Notes: generated from the sequence alone by a model not told the origin. Shown: positions 9,188 through 18,644, counted from the stretch's first letter. The stretch: DNA of 64,000 nucleotides from Paraburkholderia caledonica NBRC 102488 (GCF_000685095.1 NZ_BAYE01000012.1:62001-126000); one strand, 5' to 3'. Translations and numbers: made by a program.

Positions 9188-9634
9188 TCAGTGAAGCGAC
9201 CCTTGGCCATGTCGCATCTTGGTGGCGAACTGACTGGCTGCTTCGTTCGGCATAGGGCTCGCGTGAATGTGCGCGATGCGCCACTCGCCGCGTTCGTGAA
9301 CCATCACGTAGGTGGTGAAGACCATTGCAGGCAAGGCTTTCGGATCGACCGGGCGATGCGCTTCCGCGATCGCGTAGACGACGGTGCCGAGGCTGTCGTA
9401 CACGCGGATGTCGAGCGGCTCGATCGAGACCGGCGCGGCTTCGAGCTGGATCTGCAAGCCGGCCCGAATGCTGTCGAGGCCATGCAGATGCGAGCCGTCG
9501 GCACAGATGCAGCTCACGAACTCTTCATCGATCCACAGGCCCATCAGGCTGTCGATATTGACCTCGGCGACAGCCTGGTAATAGGCGTTGAGGGTATCGG
9601 CGGCAGCTTCGAAGATATGGGCAAAACGTGGCAT
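9188..9634 (-). CDS. NTF2-like (SnoaL-like) domain protein
   Basis: Cytoplasmic protein of 148 aa with the cone-shaped NTF2 fold pattern: N-terminal helix (DTLNAYYQAVAEVNIDSLMGLW), a middle stretch with the GLDSIRAG turn, and paired strands ending in ERGEWRIAHIHASP. This ending is typical of YybH/SnoaL-like ketosteroid-isomerase-type proteins. No enzymatic role can be assigned. It sits 180 bases downstream of waaF and upstream of the hydrolase gene on the same strand. Confidence 0.8.
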   Translation of the reverse strand: MPRFAHIFEAAADTLNAYYQAVAEVNIDSLMGLWIDEEFVSCICADGSHLHGLDSIRAGLQIQLEAAPVSIEPLDIRVYDSLGTVVYAIAEAHRPVDPKALPAMVFTTYVMVHERGEWRIAHIHASPMPNEAASQFATKMRHGQGSLH

Positions 9635-9814
9635 GGCTCGTCAGTCTCTTGTGCGCGGCGCGCGGTTGCGGGGCAGCGGTCAGCGGGACAGTCCGGCGCA
9701 CCGGACAATCGCCCCGGGCGCCAGAATGCCCGCGCCGCAAGGCGTGAACATGACGCGACGCGCTCAGGGGCGTGCGGTGTTGCGTGCGAGTGCTGCGTAC
9801 GAGTGCCAGCCGGC

Positions 9815-10840
9815 TCAGCGATGCGCGAGCAACATGCCGCGCAGATCCCCGAAAACCTGCTCGGCGCTCAACTGCTTCAGACAGTTCAGATGACCAAGCG
9901 GACACTCGCGCTGAAAACAGGGGCTGCATTCGAGATGAAGCCATTGTACCTTCGCAAGCTCCGACAAGGGCGGCGTATGGCGCGGATCCGTTGAACCGTA
10001 GACGGCCACGAGCGGCCGGCGCAGCGCCGCGGCGACGTGCATCAACCCGGAATCGTTCGTGACGACCGCGTTGGCTCGCGCGATGAGCGCGCATGCTTCG
10101 CCGAGCGCCGTTTGTCCGCACAGATTGCGCACGTTGGGCGCTTTCTCGGCGATCGCCTGCGCAAGCGGCGCGTCTTTCGGCGAGCCGAGCGCGACGATCT
10201 GCGTGTACGGGAACGACTGTCCGACCATTTGCGCCAGCGCCGCGAAGTGCTCGGGCGGCCAGCGCTTGGCCGGACCATACTCGGCGCCGGGACAGAACAC
10301 GAGCAGCGGCACGCGCGTGTCGAGGTTAAAGCGCGCCGACACGCGCGACGCTTCGTTCAGATCGGCGTCGAGCCGCGGCATTGGCAGGTCGTCGGGGATT
10401 TTGGCGCCAGGAGCGTAGGCGAGGGCGGCGTAATGGCCGACCATCGGCGGACGCTCGTCTTTGCGCGGATTCGCGTGGCGCACGTTCAGCAGGCCAAAAC
10501 GGCTTTCGCCGGTATAGCCGATCCGCAAGCGGATGCCCGCCATCCACGGAATCAGCGCCGACTTGAACGAGTTCGGCAACACGTACGCCGCGTCGTAGCC
10601 GACGTCACGCAAGTCGCTCGCGAGTTGCCAGCGGCGCAGCATCTGCAGCTTGCCGTGCGCGAGGTCGGTCGCGTAGACATCATGGATTTCCGGCATGCGT
10701 TCGAGCACGGGCGCGACCCAGGAGGGCGCGACCGCGTCGATGGCGATGCGGGGATGCAGTTTCACGAGGCGCGCAAACAGCGGCTGCGCCATCAATGCGT
10801 CACCGATCCAGTTCGGTGCGATAACCAACGCGCGACGCAT
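9815..10840 (-). CDS. waaF: Lipopolysaccharide heptosyltransferase II
   Basis: WaaF (341 aa, GT9 family) adds the second L,D-heptose to the LPS inner core from ADP-heptose at the cytoplasmic face of the inner membrane. Visible features: N-terminal ALVIAPNWIGDALMAQPL, the nucleotide-sugar site around PGAEYGPAKRWP, and TNDSGLMHVAAAL in the C-terminal Rossmann half. A Cys-rich stretch (ECSPC...ECPLGHLNC) near the end is common in this family. The ATG overlaps the stop of a doubtful 63-codon upstream frame (TGATG). Confidence 0.94.
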   Translation of the reverse strand: MRRALVIAPNWIGDALMAQPLFARLVKLHPRIAIDAVAPSWVAPVLERMPEIHDVYATDLAHGKLQMLRRWQLASDLRDVGYDAAYVLPNSFKSALIPWMAGIRLRIGYTGESRFGLLNVRHANPRKDERPPMVGHYAALAYAPGAKIPDDLPMPRLDADLNEASRVSARFNLDTRVPLLVFCPGAEYGPAKRWPPEHFAALAQMVGQSFPYTQIVALGSPKDAPLAQAIAEKAPNVRNLCGQTALGEACALIARANAVVTNDSGLMHVAAALRRPLVAVYGSTDPRHTPPLSELAKVQWLHLECSPCFQRECPLGHLNCLKQLSAEQVFGDLRGMLLAHR

Positions 10841-11186
10841 CAGAGTGATTGTCCGGTGTCGAAACGAAGCGCCGCGCGCGATGCGCGTGGCGCTTCGGAT
10901 AGGTAAAAATGAAAGGAGAAGCCGTCAGCCGGGCGACGCGATGCCGTCATAGCTGTCATGCCGCGTGGATGCCTTGCTGCTGCGTGCCCGTCTGCTCGCG
11001 CTGCCTCGAACGCGCTGCCAATGGAGCGCAACTGAGAGCAACGCGCCGAGACAACGCGTGCGAGACTGAGTCTCGCGCCACCGCGCGTTGCAAATTCACG
11101 CGATCAGTCGGACAGGAAATGACAGGCAACTTCGCAGATAACGACAGATAAATAAGGCCGCAGACGAGCGAGTCAGAGCGTGAGCT
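10841..11186. other. Intergenic region upstream of waaF
   Basis: 346 bases without a convincing gene. It holds a strong hairpin, CGAAGCGCC (10865-10873) with GGCGCTTCG (10889-10897), with no T run on either side, 25 bases upstream of waaF. A 63-codon minus-strand frame (11031 to 10840) ends in TGATG over the waaF start; it has no recognisable ribosome site. A waaF promoter is presumably here but I could not pick one with confidence. Confidence 0.5.
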
Positions 11187-11381
11187 TTAGTGGCCCTTGA
11201 TGACTTCGCCGTCGCGCAGCTTGTAACGGGTGCTGCAATAGGGGCAGCGCGCTTCGCCGTGCGTGACGTCGATAAAGACGCGGGGATGTGCGCTCCAGCG
11301 CGGCATGGCCGGATTCGGGCAGTACGCCGGGAGGTCTTTTGCCGTCAGTTCGACCAGCGGCATTTCCTTGATATCGCTCAT
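11187..11381 (-). CDS. Small zinc-finger protein (zf-CHCC family)
   Basis: 64-residue protein with the C-H-C-C ligand pattern C21, H32, C46, C49 (YCPNP, AHPR, CPYC), matching the zf-CHCC domain shared with a mitochondrial complex I subunit (NDUFS6). In bacteria these are short free-standing proteins of unclear role. A frame extension to 11438 exists, but the ATG at 11381 gives the family start MSDIKEMPLVELTA and has a purine-rich site upstream. It is downstream of ilvE in the same orientation and likely co-transcribed. Confidence 0.88.
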   Translation of the reverse strand: MSDIKEMPLVELTAKDLPAYCPNPAMPRWSAHPRVFIDVTHGEARCPYCSTRYKLRDGEVIKGH

Positions 11382-11471
11382 GAGACTTTCTCGTTGTATG
11401 CAGGGTGCGTGCGGCGCGCCGTGTCGGGTCGTCGTCAAACGAAGGCGGCCCGAAGCCAGACGCGGCGCGCG

Positions 11472-12395
11472 TTAGATCTTGGTCAGCCAGTGCGTGTACT
11501 TCTCGCTCTTGCCGTTGACGATATCGAAGAAGCCAGACTGCAGCTTCTCCGTGATCGGGCCGCGCGCGCCCGCGCCGATCGTGCGGTTGTCCAGTTCACG
11601 GATCGGCGTGACTTCCGCGGCGGTGCCGGTGAAGAACGCTTCGTCGCAGGTATAGACCTCGTCGCGGGTAATGCGCTTTTCGATGACCGGAATGCCCATG
11701 TCGCGGGCGAGCGTGATGACCGTGTCGCGCGTGATGCCGTCGAGGCACGACGACAGGTCCGGCGTGTACAGCTTGCCGTTGTTCACGAGGAAAAAGTTTT
11801 CGCCGGAGCCTTCCGACACGTAGCCGTCGACGTCGAGCAGCAGCGCTTCGTCGTACCCGTCGGCGATGGCTTCCTGGTTGGCGAGAATCGAGTTCACGTA
11901 CCAGCCCGACGCCTTCGCGCGGACCATCGACACATTCACGTGATGGCGCGTGAACGACGAAGTCTTTACGCGGATGCCTTTGGCAATGCCGTCTTCACCG
12001 AGGTAAGCGCCCCACGGCCATGCCGCGATCGCCACGTGGATGGTGTTGCCCTTGGCCGAGACGCCGAGCTTTTCCGAGCCGACCCAGATGATGGGGCGCA
12101 GGTAGCACGACTCGAGCTTGTTCTCGCGGACCACCTCGCGCTGCGCGGCGGCGAGCGTTTCGTGGTCGAACGGCACGTCCATCTGGAAAATCTTGGCCGA
12201 GTTCAGCAGACGCTTGGTGTGTTCCTGCAAACGGAAAATCGCGGTGCCGCCGTCTGCTGTTTTGTAGGCGCGCACGCCTTCGAAAACGCCCATGCCGTAA
12301 TGCAGCGTGTGGGTCAGCACGTGGATCTTGGCATCGCGCCAGTCGATCAGCTTGCCATCCATCCAGATCTTGCCGTCGCGGTCGGCCATTGACAT
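11472..12395 (-). CDS. ilvE: Branched-chain amino acid aminotransferase
   Basis: PLP enzyme (307 aa, class IV) for the last step of Leu, Ile and Val synthesis with glutamate as amino donor. The Schiff-base lysine is K161 in RAKASGWYVNS. THTLHYGMGVFEGVRAY, YLRPIIWVG and SEGSGENFFLV are textbook IlvE motifs. It is divergent from azlCD, a branched-chain amino acid exporter, which places synthesis and export of the same amino acids side by side. Confidence 0.97.
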   Translation of the reverse strand: MSMADRDGKIWMDGKLIDWRDAKIHVLTHTLHYGMGVFEGVRAYKTADGGTAIFRLQEHTKRLLNSAKIFQMDVPFDHETLAAAQREVVRENKLESCYLRPIIWVGSEKLGVSAKGNTIHVAIAAWPWGAYLGEDGIAKGIRVKTSSFTRHHVNVSMVRAKASGWYVNSILANQEAIADGYDEALLLDVDGYVSEGSGENFFLVNNGKLYTPDLSSCLDGITRDTVITLARDMGIPVIEKRITRDEVYTCDEAFFTGTAAEVTPIRELDNRTIGAGARGPITEKLQSGFFDIVNGKSEKYTHWLTKI

Positions 12396-12570
12396 ACGAT
12401 TCTCCAGCAGGTGCGTGTTTATCTGAGCCCCCAGGCCCGTCGCCTCGCGTCAGGCCCCCGAAGGGGCGGGACAGCCGGTACGTGCCGGCGGCTTCCGGTG
12501 GGGTGCGGCGAAGAGCGTCATTTTAGCGTCTTTTGCACACGGAACGGGCATTTGGACGCACTTCGGGCGC

Positions 12571-12576
12571 TATAAT
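12571..12576 (+). promoter_or_regulatory. Candidate -10 box for azlCD
   Basis: A perfect TATAAT about 100 bases before the azlC ATG in the ilvE-azlC divergent region. The hexamer 17 bases upstream (GCATTT) is a poor -35, so an activator may be needed or this may be chance. Confidence 0.35.
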
Positions 12577-12678
12577 TCGGCACACGCATAATTCACATCC
12601 GGACGCGCCAGCGGGTGCTTGACGACCTGGCGCCCATTTCCCTTATCGCGGCCACCTGCGCTGGCGCTTTTTCGCCTC

Positions 12679-13425
12679 ATGCTCGCTCGTCTGTCAGATA
12701 CCGATCGCCGTGCCTTCCGTGAAGGCGCTCGCGACTATTCGCCAACGCTCATGGCGATCTGCTCGTGGGGTCTCGTCACCGGCATCGCAATGAGCAAGTC
12801 CGTGCTCACGCTGCCCCAGGCGCTCGCCATGTCGCTGCTGTGCTACGCCGGTTCGTCGCAGCTGGCGGTGCTGCCGCTCCTCGCCGCCAAGCTGCCGGTC
12901 TGGACCGTGCTGCTCACGGCCGCCATGGTCAATATGCGTTTCGTGATCTTCAGCGTCGGCCTCGCGCCGCATTTTTCCTATCTGTCGATGTGGCGGCGCA
13001 TCTCGCTTGGCTACTTCAACGGCGACGTGATCTATCTGCTGTTCGTAAAGAAGAACTTCCCGACCGGCTACGTGCCCGGCAAGGAGGCGTACTTCTGGGG
13101 CATGGCGGTGAGCAGCTGGCTGTCGTGGCAGGTCGCGTCGATCGCGGGCATCCTGCTCGCGAGCCTGATTCCCGACAACTGGGGCCTGGCGCTCGCCGGC
13201 ACGCTTGCGCTGCTGCCAATCATGGTGGCGGCAATCGCGACCCGCTCCACGCTGGTGGCGGTCGGCATCGCGGGCGTCGTCTCGCTTCTCGCGTTCGATC
13301 TTCCGTACCGGCTCGCGCTGCCGCTCGCGGTGATCGCGGCGATTATCGCGGGCAGCGCTGCGGATCTGATGGTCGAGCGCGCCGACTTACGGCGCATTCG
13401 CGGCGGCGCGGGAGATTCGCGGTGA
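12679..13425 (+). CDS. azlC: AzlC-family branched-chain amino acid exporter, large subunit
   Basis: Inner-membrane protein of 248 aa with about seven hydrophobic segments and family motifs (YAGSSQLA, MRFVIFSVGLAPHF). AzlC works with AzlD to export branched-chain amino acids and analogues. A TTG at 12619 would lengthen it by 20 residues; the ATG at 12679 starts just before the conserved REGARDYSP region. The stop overlaps the azlD GTG by four bases (GTGA), so the two subunits are translationally coupled. Confidence 0.9.
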   Translation: MLARLSDTDRRAFREGARDYSPTLMAICSWGLVTGIAMSKSVLTLPQALAMSLLCYAGSSQLAVLPLLAAKLPVWTVLLTAAMVNMRFVIFSVGLAPHFSYLSMWRRISLGYFNGDVIYLLFVKKNFPTGYVPGKEAYFWGMAVSSWLSWQVASIAGILLASLIPDNWGLALAGTLALLPIMVAAIATRSTLVAVGIAGVVSLLAFDLPYRLALPLAVIAAIIAGSAADLMVERADLRRIRGGAGDSR

Positions 13426-13745
13426 CATCCACGGAAATCTGGCTGGCAATTATCGGCATGACCATCGTCACCGCGGTGACACGCGCGATGTTTCTAATCG
13501 GCGGCGAGCGCACGGTTTTGCCCGCGCGCGTTCAGCGCATGCTGCGCTATGCGCCGGCCGCAGCGCTCGCGGCGGTGGTGCTGCCCGACGTACTGGCAAC
13601 GCCCGAGGGCCTGTCGTTTGCGCCGTCCAACCACGAGTTCTATGCGACGCTGGCCGGCCTCGGATGGTTTCTGTGGCGCCGCACCATGCTTGGCACGATC
13701 GTCGTCGGAATGGTGGTGTTCACGATGTTGCGGCTCTTCATGTAA
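13422..13745 (+). CDS. azlD: AzlD-family branched-chain amino acid exporter, small subunit
   Basis: Small membrane protein (107 aa) with about four hydrophobic segments and the AzlD pattern MTIVTAVTRAMFL plus RYAPAAALAAVVLPD. The GTG start is inside the azlC stop (GTGA), and no other start upstream fits the family length. It is the partner of AzlC. Confidence 0.9.
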   Translation: MTSTEIWLAIIGMTIVTAVTRAMFLIGGERTVLPARVQRMLRYAPAAALAAVVLPDVLATPEGLSFAPSNHEFYATLAGLGWFLWRRTMLGTIVVGMVVFTMLRLFM

Positions 13746-14011
13746 CTCCCGTGCGGCCGATGCTGCGCTGCGGCATGCAGCGCGCCGTCCAAATACGGGA
13801 CATTCGCCCGTTCGCGGGTGAGAAGGCAGTTCGGATCAGTTAAAATGCCCCTTTCCGGGATGACCGCGCCGATGCCTGGCGCCTGCGCCGCGGCCTTGCC
13901 GCCGGCCCCCGACTTTGTGGAGCCGCCGTGCCGACGCGCTGGAGTTCACTGCGCCCAAAGCCCTGAGCGACGTCCGCCACCGCCTTCTCATCAACTCGCA
14001 CACAAACGCCC

Positions 14012-15205
14012 ATGAACAAGGTATTGCGTCTCTCCGATCTGATCGCCGAAGGCAAGCTGTCCGGCAAACGGGTGTTCATCCGCGCCGATCTGAACGTGCC
14101 GCAGGACGATCAAGGCAACATCACCGAAGACACCCGCATCCGCGCGTCTGTGCCGGCCGTCAAGGCAGCGCTCGACGCTGGCGCGGCCGTAATGGTCACG
14201 TCGCACCTGGGACGTCCGACCGAAGGTGACTTCAAGCCGGAAGATTCTCTCGCGCCGGTCGCAAAGCGTTTCGCTGAACTGCTTGGCCGCGACGTGCCAC
14301 TCGTCGCGAACTGGGTGGAAAACGGCGTGAACGTCGCGCCGGGCGACGTTGTGCTGTTGGAGAACTGCCGCGTCAACAAGGGCGAAAAGAAAGACTCCGA
14401 CGAGCTCGCGCAGAAAATGGCGAAGCTCTGCGACATCTACGTGAACGACGCGTTCGGCACCGCGCATCGCGCTGAAGCAACCACGCACGGCATCGCGAAA
14501 TATGCGCCGGTTGCTTGCGCCGGCCCGCTGCTCGCCGCCGAACTGGAAGCGCTCGGCAAGGCGCTCGGCGCGCCGAAGCGTCCGCTGGTTGCGATCGTCG
14601 CGGGCTCGAAGGTGTCGACCAAGCTGACCATTCTGAAGTCGCTGGCCGAGAAGGTCGATCAGCTGATCGTGGGCGGCGGCATCGCCAACACGTTCATGCT
14701 GGCGGCCGGTCTGAAGATCGGCAAGTCGCTGGCGGAAGCGGATCTGGTGAACGAAGCCAAGGCGATTATCGACGCGGCGAAAGCACGCGGCGCATCGGTG
14801 CCGATCCCTACCGACGTGGTCACGGCCAAAGAGTTCTCGCCGACCGCCAAAGCGGAAATCAAGGCCGTCGCCGATGTCGAGGACGACGACCTGATCCTCG
14901 ACATCGGGCCGGAAACTGCGAAGGCGCTTGCCGCGCAACTCGAAAAAGCCGGCACCATCGTGTGGAACGGCCCGGTCGGCGTGTTCGAATTCGACCAGTT
15001 CGGCAATGGCACGAAGACACTGGCCGACGCCATCGCGAGATCGTCCGCGTTCTCGATTGCGGGAGGCGGCGATACGCTTGCCGCGATCGCCAAGTACGGC
15101 ATCCACGACAAGGTGAGCTATATCTCGACGGGCGGTGGCGCCTTCCTCGAGTTCCTCGAAGGCAAGAAGCTGCCCGCCGTTGAAGTACTGGAATCGCGGG
15201 CTTAA
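14012..15205 (+). CDS. pgk: Phosphoglycerate kinase
   Basis: Glycolytic kinase (397 aa) that makes ATP from 1,3-bisphosphoglycerate. Motifs: RADLNVP near residue 24 and SHLGRP for substrate binding, the N-domain NDAFGTAHRA, and the nucleotide end GGGDT...STGGGAFLEFLEG. Length is typical. It heads a plus-strand run with pyk and fba, so lower glycolysis is grouped here. A TAAAAT at about 13841 could serve as -10, without a good -35. Confidence 0.97.
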   Translation: MNKVLRLSDLIAEGKLSGKRVFIRADLNVPQDDQGNITEDTRIRASVPAVKAALDAGAAVMVTSHLGRPTEGDFKPEDSLAPVAKRFAELLGRDVPLVANWVENGVNVAPGDVVLLENCRVNKGEKKDSDELAQKMAKLCDIYVNDAFGTAHRAEATTHGIAKYAPVACAGPLLAAELEALGKALGAPKRPLVAIVAGSKVSTKLTILKSLAEKVDQLIVGGGIANTFMLAAGLKIGKSLAEADLVNEAKAIIDAAKARGASVPIPTDVVTAKEFSPTAKAEIKAVADVEDDDLILDIGPETAKALAAQLEKAGTIVWNGPVGVFEFDQFGNGTKTLADAIARSSAFSIAGGGDTLAAIAKYGIHDKVSYISTGGGAFLEFLEGKKLPAVEVLESRA

Positions 15206-15710
15206 CGTGGCGACGCGCTCACCAACGTCGAAATCTGCAAAAGCGGACGGTCAGCGCGGCAAGCCGCGCGACACCGCAACAGCAGCGGCAGGGGAGCGCG
15301 CCACGCGCTCCGACGTGGCAACGGCGGCAACGGCGGCCCCGGAGTCGGCGCTTGCCGACACGGTTGCCGCCGCGGTTGCGGCCGTCGGCGAAGCCGCACA
15401 CGCTGACAGTCATCCAGAAACATCCGGGACTTCTCCCGTGCTCGCGGAGCCGACCACTGCAGGCGACGCCGTTCGATCGGCCAACGACCAGGCTAGCGAA
15501 TCGGCCGGCCTGCCAGCAGAACTCCCCGATCCGCAAGTCGCGCCCGCTCCCTCACCGGCGCCTCGCGTGCTGGTTTCGAACACTGCTTCACCCCATAAAG
15601 CGACGCTGGTTTCAACCGGCGCGCAGCCCCCGGCAGCATCTTTCGGTGCGCAGCCTCCGCATCCGACTCGCAGCGCTCTTTCCAGCGATCCCATCCAGAC
15701 GAGGAGATTC
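15206..15710 (+). other. Region between pgk and pyk with an open low-complexity frame
   Basis: 505 bases between the pgk stop and the pyk ATG. The pyk frame stays open over all of it from a GTG at 15207, one base after the pgk stop, coding 168 Ala/Pro/Ser/Thr-rich residues with no known domain. No ribosome site precedes the GTG. It may be a non-coding spacer or an unusual N-terminal extension; see findings. Confidence 0.5.
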
Positions 15711-17147
15711 ATGCATCGCGCCACCAAGATTGTCGCTACCATCGGACCGGCTTCCAGCACGCCGGAGATCCTGTTGCAAATGATTCAGGCGGGTGCCGAC
15801 GTGGTGCGGCTCAATTTCTCGCACGGCACGGCCGACGACCACCGCCAGCGCGCCGAATTCGTGCGCGAGGCGGCTCGCCAGGCAGGCCGCGAGGTCGCCA
15901 TCATGGCGGACCTGCAAGGCCCGAAGATCCGGGTCGGCAAATTCGAAAACGGCAAGGTTTCGCTCGTCGCGGGCGAGCCGTTTATCCTCGACGCCGATTG
16001 CGAACTCGGCAACCAGGAGCGCGCCGGTCTCGACTACAAGGACTTGCCGCGCGACCTGAAGCCGGGCGACGTGCTGCTGCTCAACGACGGCCTGATCGTG
16101 CTGAACGTTCAGCGCGTGATCGGCAACGAGATTCATACGATCGTGAAAATCGGCGGCGACCTGTCCAACAACAAGGGCATCAACCGCCAGGGCGGCGGTC
16201 TGTCGGCGCCCGCGTTGACCGCGAAGGACATGGAAGACATCCGCACGGCCATGTCGCTTGGCGTCGATTTTGTCGCGGTGTCGTTCCCGAAGAACGCGAC
16301 CGACATGGAAATGGCTCGCCAGCTGGCGAACATCGCCGGCGCACCTTACGGCATCAAGCCGAAGATGATCGCCAAGATCGAGCGCGCGGAAGCCATTCCT
16401 GCGCTGCAGGGCATTCTCGACGCATCCGACGGCATCATGGTCGCGCGCGGCGATCTCGCCGTGGAAGTGGGGAATGCCGCAGTCCCCGCGCTGCAAAAGC
16501 GCATGATTCGTATGGCGCGCGAGTCGAACAAGTTCGTGATCACCGCGACGCAGATGATGGAGTCGATGATCTACGCGCCGGTGCCGACCCGCGCCGAAGT
16601 GTCGGACGTCGCGAATGCGGTCCTGGACGGTACGGACGCGGTTATGCTGTCGGCGGAATCGGCGGCGGGCAAGTATCCGGTGCAGACCATCGAGACAATG
16701 GCCGCGATCTGCGTCGAAGCCGAGAAGTCGGAGCAGTCGGAGCTGGACCGGGATTTCCTCGATCGCACGTTTACGCGCATCGACCAGTCGATCGCCATGG
16801 GCGCGCTCTTCACGGCGTTTCACCTTGGCGCGAAGGCGATCGTCGCGTTGACCGAATCGGGTTCGACCGCGCTGTGGATGTCGCGTCACTGGACGCATGT
16901 TCCGATCTTCGCGCTCACGCCGCGGGTCGGCAGCGAGCGGGCAATGGCGCTGTACCGCAACGTGACGTCGCTGCATCTGGACACCAACACTGACCGCGAC
17001 ACCGCGTTGCAACAGGCGTTGGAGACGGTGGTCAGCAAGGGGTACGCATCGCGTGGCGACATGGTCGTGCTGACTGTCGGCGAGCCGATGGGGCAGGCCG
17101 GCGGCACGAACACGCTGAAGATCGTGCGGGTCGGCGAGCCGTATTGA
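15711..17147 (+). CDS. pyk: Pyruvate kinase
   Basis: Glycolytic enzyme (478 aa) converting phosphoenolpyruvate and ADP to pyruvate and ATP. Seen motifs: ATIGPASS at the start, the catalytic lysine region MIAKIERAEA, MVARGDLAVE and the signature ATQMMESMI. The ATG at 15711 has GAGGAG about 6 bases upstream and starts at the conserved MHRATKIVATIGP, so it was chosen over the long in-frame extension. The terminator at 17162 follows. Confidence 0.96.
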   Translation: MHRATKIVATIGPASSTPEILLQMIQAGADVVRLNFSHGTADDHRQRAEFVREAARQAGREVAIMADLQGPKIRVGKFENGKVSLVAGEPFILDADCELGNQERAGLDYKDLPRDLKPGDVLLLNDGLIVLNVQRVIGNEIHTIVKIGGDLSNNKGINRQGGGLSAPALTAKDMEDIRTAMSLGVDFVAVSFPKNATDMEMARQLANIAGAPYGIKPKMIAKIERAEAIPALQGILDASDGIMVARGDLAVEVGNAAVPALQKRMIRMARESNKFVITATQMMESMIYAPVPTRAEVSDVANAVLDGTDAVMLSAESAAGKYPVQTIETMAAICVEAEKSEQSELDRDFLDRTFTRIDQSIAMGALFTAFHLGAKAIVALTESGSTALWMSRHWTHVPIFALTPRVGSERAMALYRNVTSLHLDTNTDRDTALQQALETVVSKGYASRGDMVVLTVGEPMGQAGGTNTLKIVRVGEPY

Positions 17148-17161
17148 TCGCATGCCCGGCA

Positions 17162-17204
17162 GATCGGGGTGAGTGAGTTGCACCCGCTCCGATCGGCTGC
17201 TTTT
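17162..17204 (+). terminator. Probable terminator after pyk
   Basis: GATCGG (17162-17167) and GGTG pair with CACC and CCGATC (17189-17194) with a small bulge, followed by TTTT at 17201-17204. It begins 14 bases after the pyk stop. Confidence 0.5.
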
Positions 17205-17437
17205 CATGGGACCTGAGTAACGCGCTGAAGCGCGAACTCCGGTCGACAGCTGTGCATGACCGGTACTGGCTGGATCGAACGAAGCAGGTTGTCAGGCCCC
17301 GCGAGAGGCGGTGCACCGGCCGCGATTGCGTGCGCGGCGTGAAGGAACGGGTGCGCACGGGTATGCAGCTTGCTTCGCCACATCGCCTACAAGATGCCGG
17401 CAGCACAAGAATTCGTTTCAATCTAAGGAGTTACAGC

Positions 17438-18502
17438 ATGCCTCTCGTATCAATGCGTCAACTGCTGGACCATGCCGCTGAAAACGGCTACGGCCTTCCG
17501 GCATTCAACGTGAACAACCTGGAGCAGGTGCAGGCGATCATGGCGGCGGCCGACAAGGTCAATGCGCCGGTCATCATGCAGGCTTCCGCCGGCGCGCGTA
17601 AGTACGCGGGCGAAGCGTTCCTGCGCCATCTGATCGAAGCAGCGGTCGAGTCCTATCCGCACATTCCCGTCGTAATGCACCAGGACCACGGCCAGTCGCC
17701 GGCGGTCTGCATGGCAGCGATCCGCAGCGGCTTCACGAGCGTGATGATGGACGGCTCGCTCGAAGCCGACGGCAAAACGGTCGCTTCATACGAGTACAAC
17801 GTCGACGTATCCCGCAAGGTCGTGGAAGCCGCGCATTCGATCGGCGTGACGGTCGAAGCGGAACTCGGCGTGCTCGGCTCGCTGGAAACCATGAAGGGCG
17901 ACAAGGAAGACGGCCACGGCGCGGAAGGCACCATGACCCGCGAGCAATTGCTGACCGATCCGGAACAGGCCGCCGACTTCGTCAAGCTGACGCAATGCGA
18001 CGCGCTCGCAATCGCAATCGGCACGTCGCACGGCGCATACAAATTCAGCAAGAAGCCGACGGGCGACATTCTGTCAATCCAGCGCATCAAGGAAATTCAC
18101 CAGCGCATTCCGAACACGCACCTCGTGATGCACGGTTCGTCGTCGGTTCCGCAGGAACTGCTCGCGGAAATCCGCGAATTCGGCGGCGACATGAAGGAAA
18201 CCTACGGTGTGCCGGTCGAGGAAATTCAGGAAGGCATCAAGCACGGCGTGCGGAAGGTCAACATCGACACCGACTTGCGTCTCGCGATCACCGGCGCAAT
18301 TCGGCGCTACATGGCGACCAATCCGGGCAAGTTCGATCCGCGCGATTACCTGAAGCCGGCGCGTGAAGCTGCGATGAAGATCTGTATCGAGCGCTACACG
18401 CAATTCGGCTGCGAAGGCCAGGCTGGCAAGATCAAGCCCGTTTCGCTTGATAAAATTGCGGAGAAGTACAAGTCGGGCGAGCTTGCGCAGGTCGTCCGCT
18501 AA
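17438..18502 (+). CDS. fba: Class II fructose-bisphosphate aldolase
   Basis: Zinc-dependent aldolase (354 aa) that interconverts fructose 1,6-bisphosphate with dihydroxyacetone phosphate and glyceraldehyde 3-phosphate. Zinc and substrate motifs: VMHQDHGQSP, GTSHGAYK, MHGSSSVPQE and NIDTDLR. The start has AAGGAG at 17425-17430. The protein resembles the long class II type also used in the Calvin cycle. It is separated from pyk by 290 bases containing a terminator, so it likely has its own promoter. Confidence 0.96.
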   Translation: MPLVSMRQLLDHAAENGYGLPAFNVNNLEQVQAIMAAADKVNAPVIMQASAGARKYAGEAFLRHLIEAAVESYPHIPVVMHQDHGQSPAVCMAAIRSGFTSVMMDGSLEADGKTVASYEYNVDVSRKVVEAAHSIGVTVEAELGVLGSLETMKGDKEDGHGAEGTMTREQLLTDPEQAADFVKLTQCDALAIAIGTSHGAYKFSKKPTGDILSIQRIKEIHQRIPNTHLVMHGSSSVPQELLAEIREFGGDMKETYGVPVEEIQEGIKHGVRKVNIDTDLRLAITGAIRRYMATNPGKFDPRDYLKPAREAAMKICIERYTQFGCEGQAGKIKPVSLDKIAEKYKSGELAQVVR

Positions 18503-18561
18503 GCGGTATTTGCTTCAGCGCAGGCTCTACACCTGACCGTCTGGCCAGGTTGTCGTTAGAT

Positions 18562-18601
18562 CGCCGTTCCCGCATCATCCGGGGAACGGCGTTTCCCTTT
18601 T
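18562..18601 (+). terminator. Terminator after fba
   Basis: Ten-pair stem (18562-18571 with 18582-18591), ten-base loop, then TTTCCCTTTT. It lies 60 bases after the fba stop. Confidence 0.7.
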
Positions 18602-18644
18602 GTTCCGGTCACACTTTTTGCCTTACTTTTAGCGAACCACGACG

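Noticed and set aside
13801..13830. Hairpin with TTCG loop upstream of pgk as a terminator of azlCD
   Set aside because: Stem of six pairs with one G-U and no T run; insufficient.
15612..17207. 531-codon minus-strand frame opposite pyk
   Set aside because: Antisense shadow of a strongly conserved enzyme, no family motifs.
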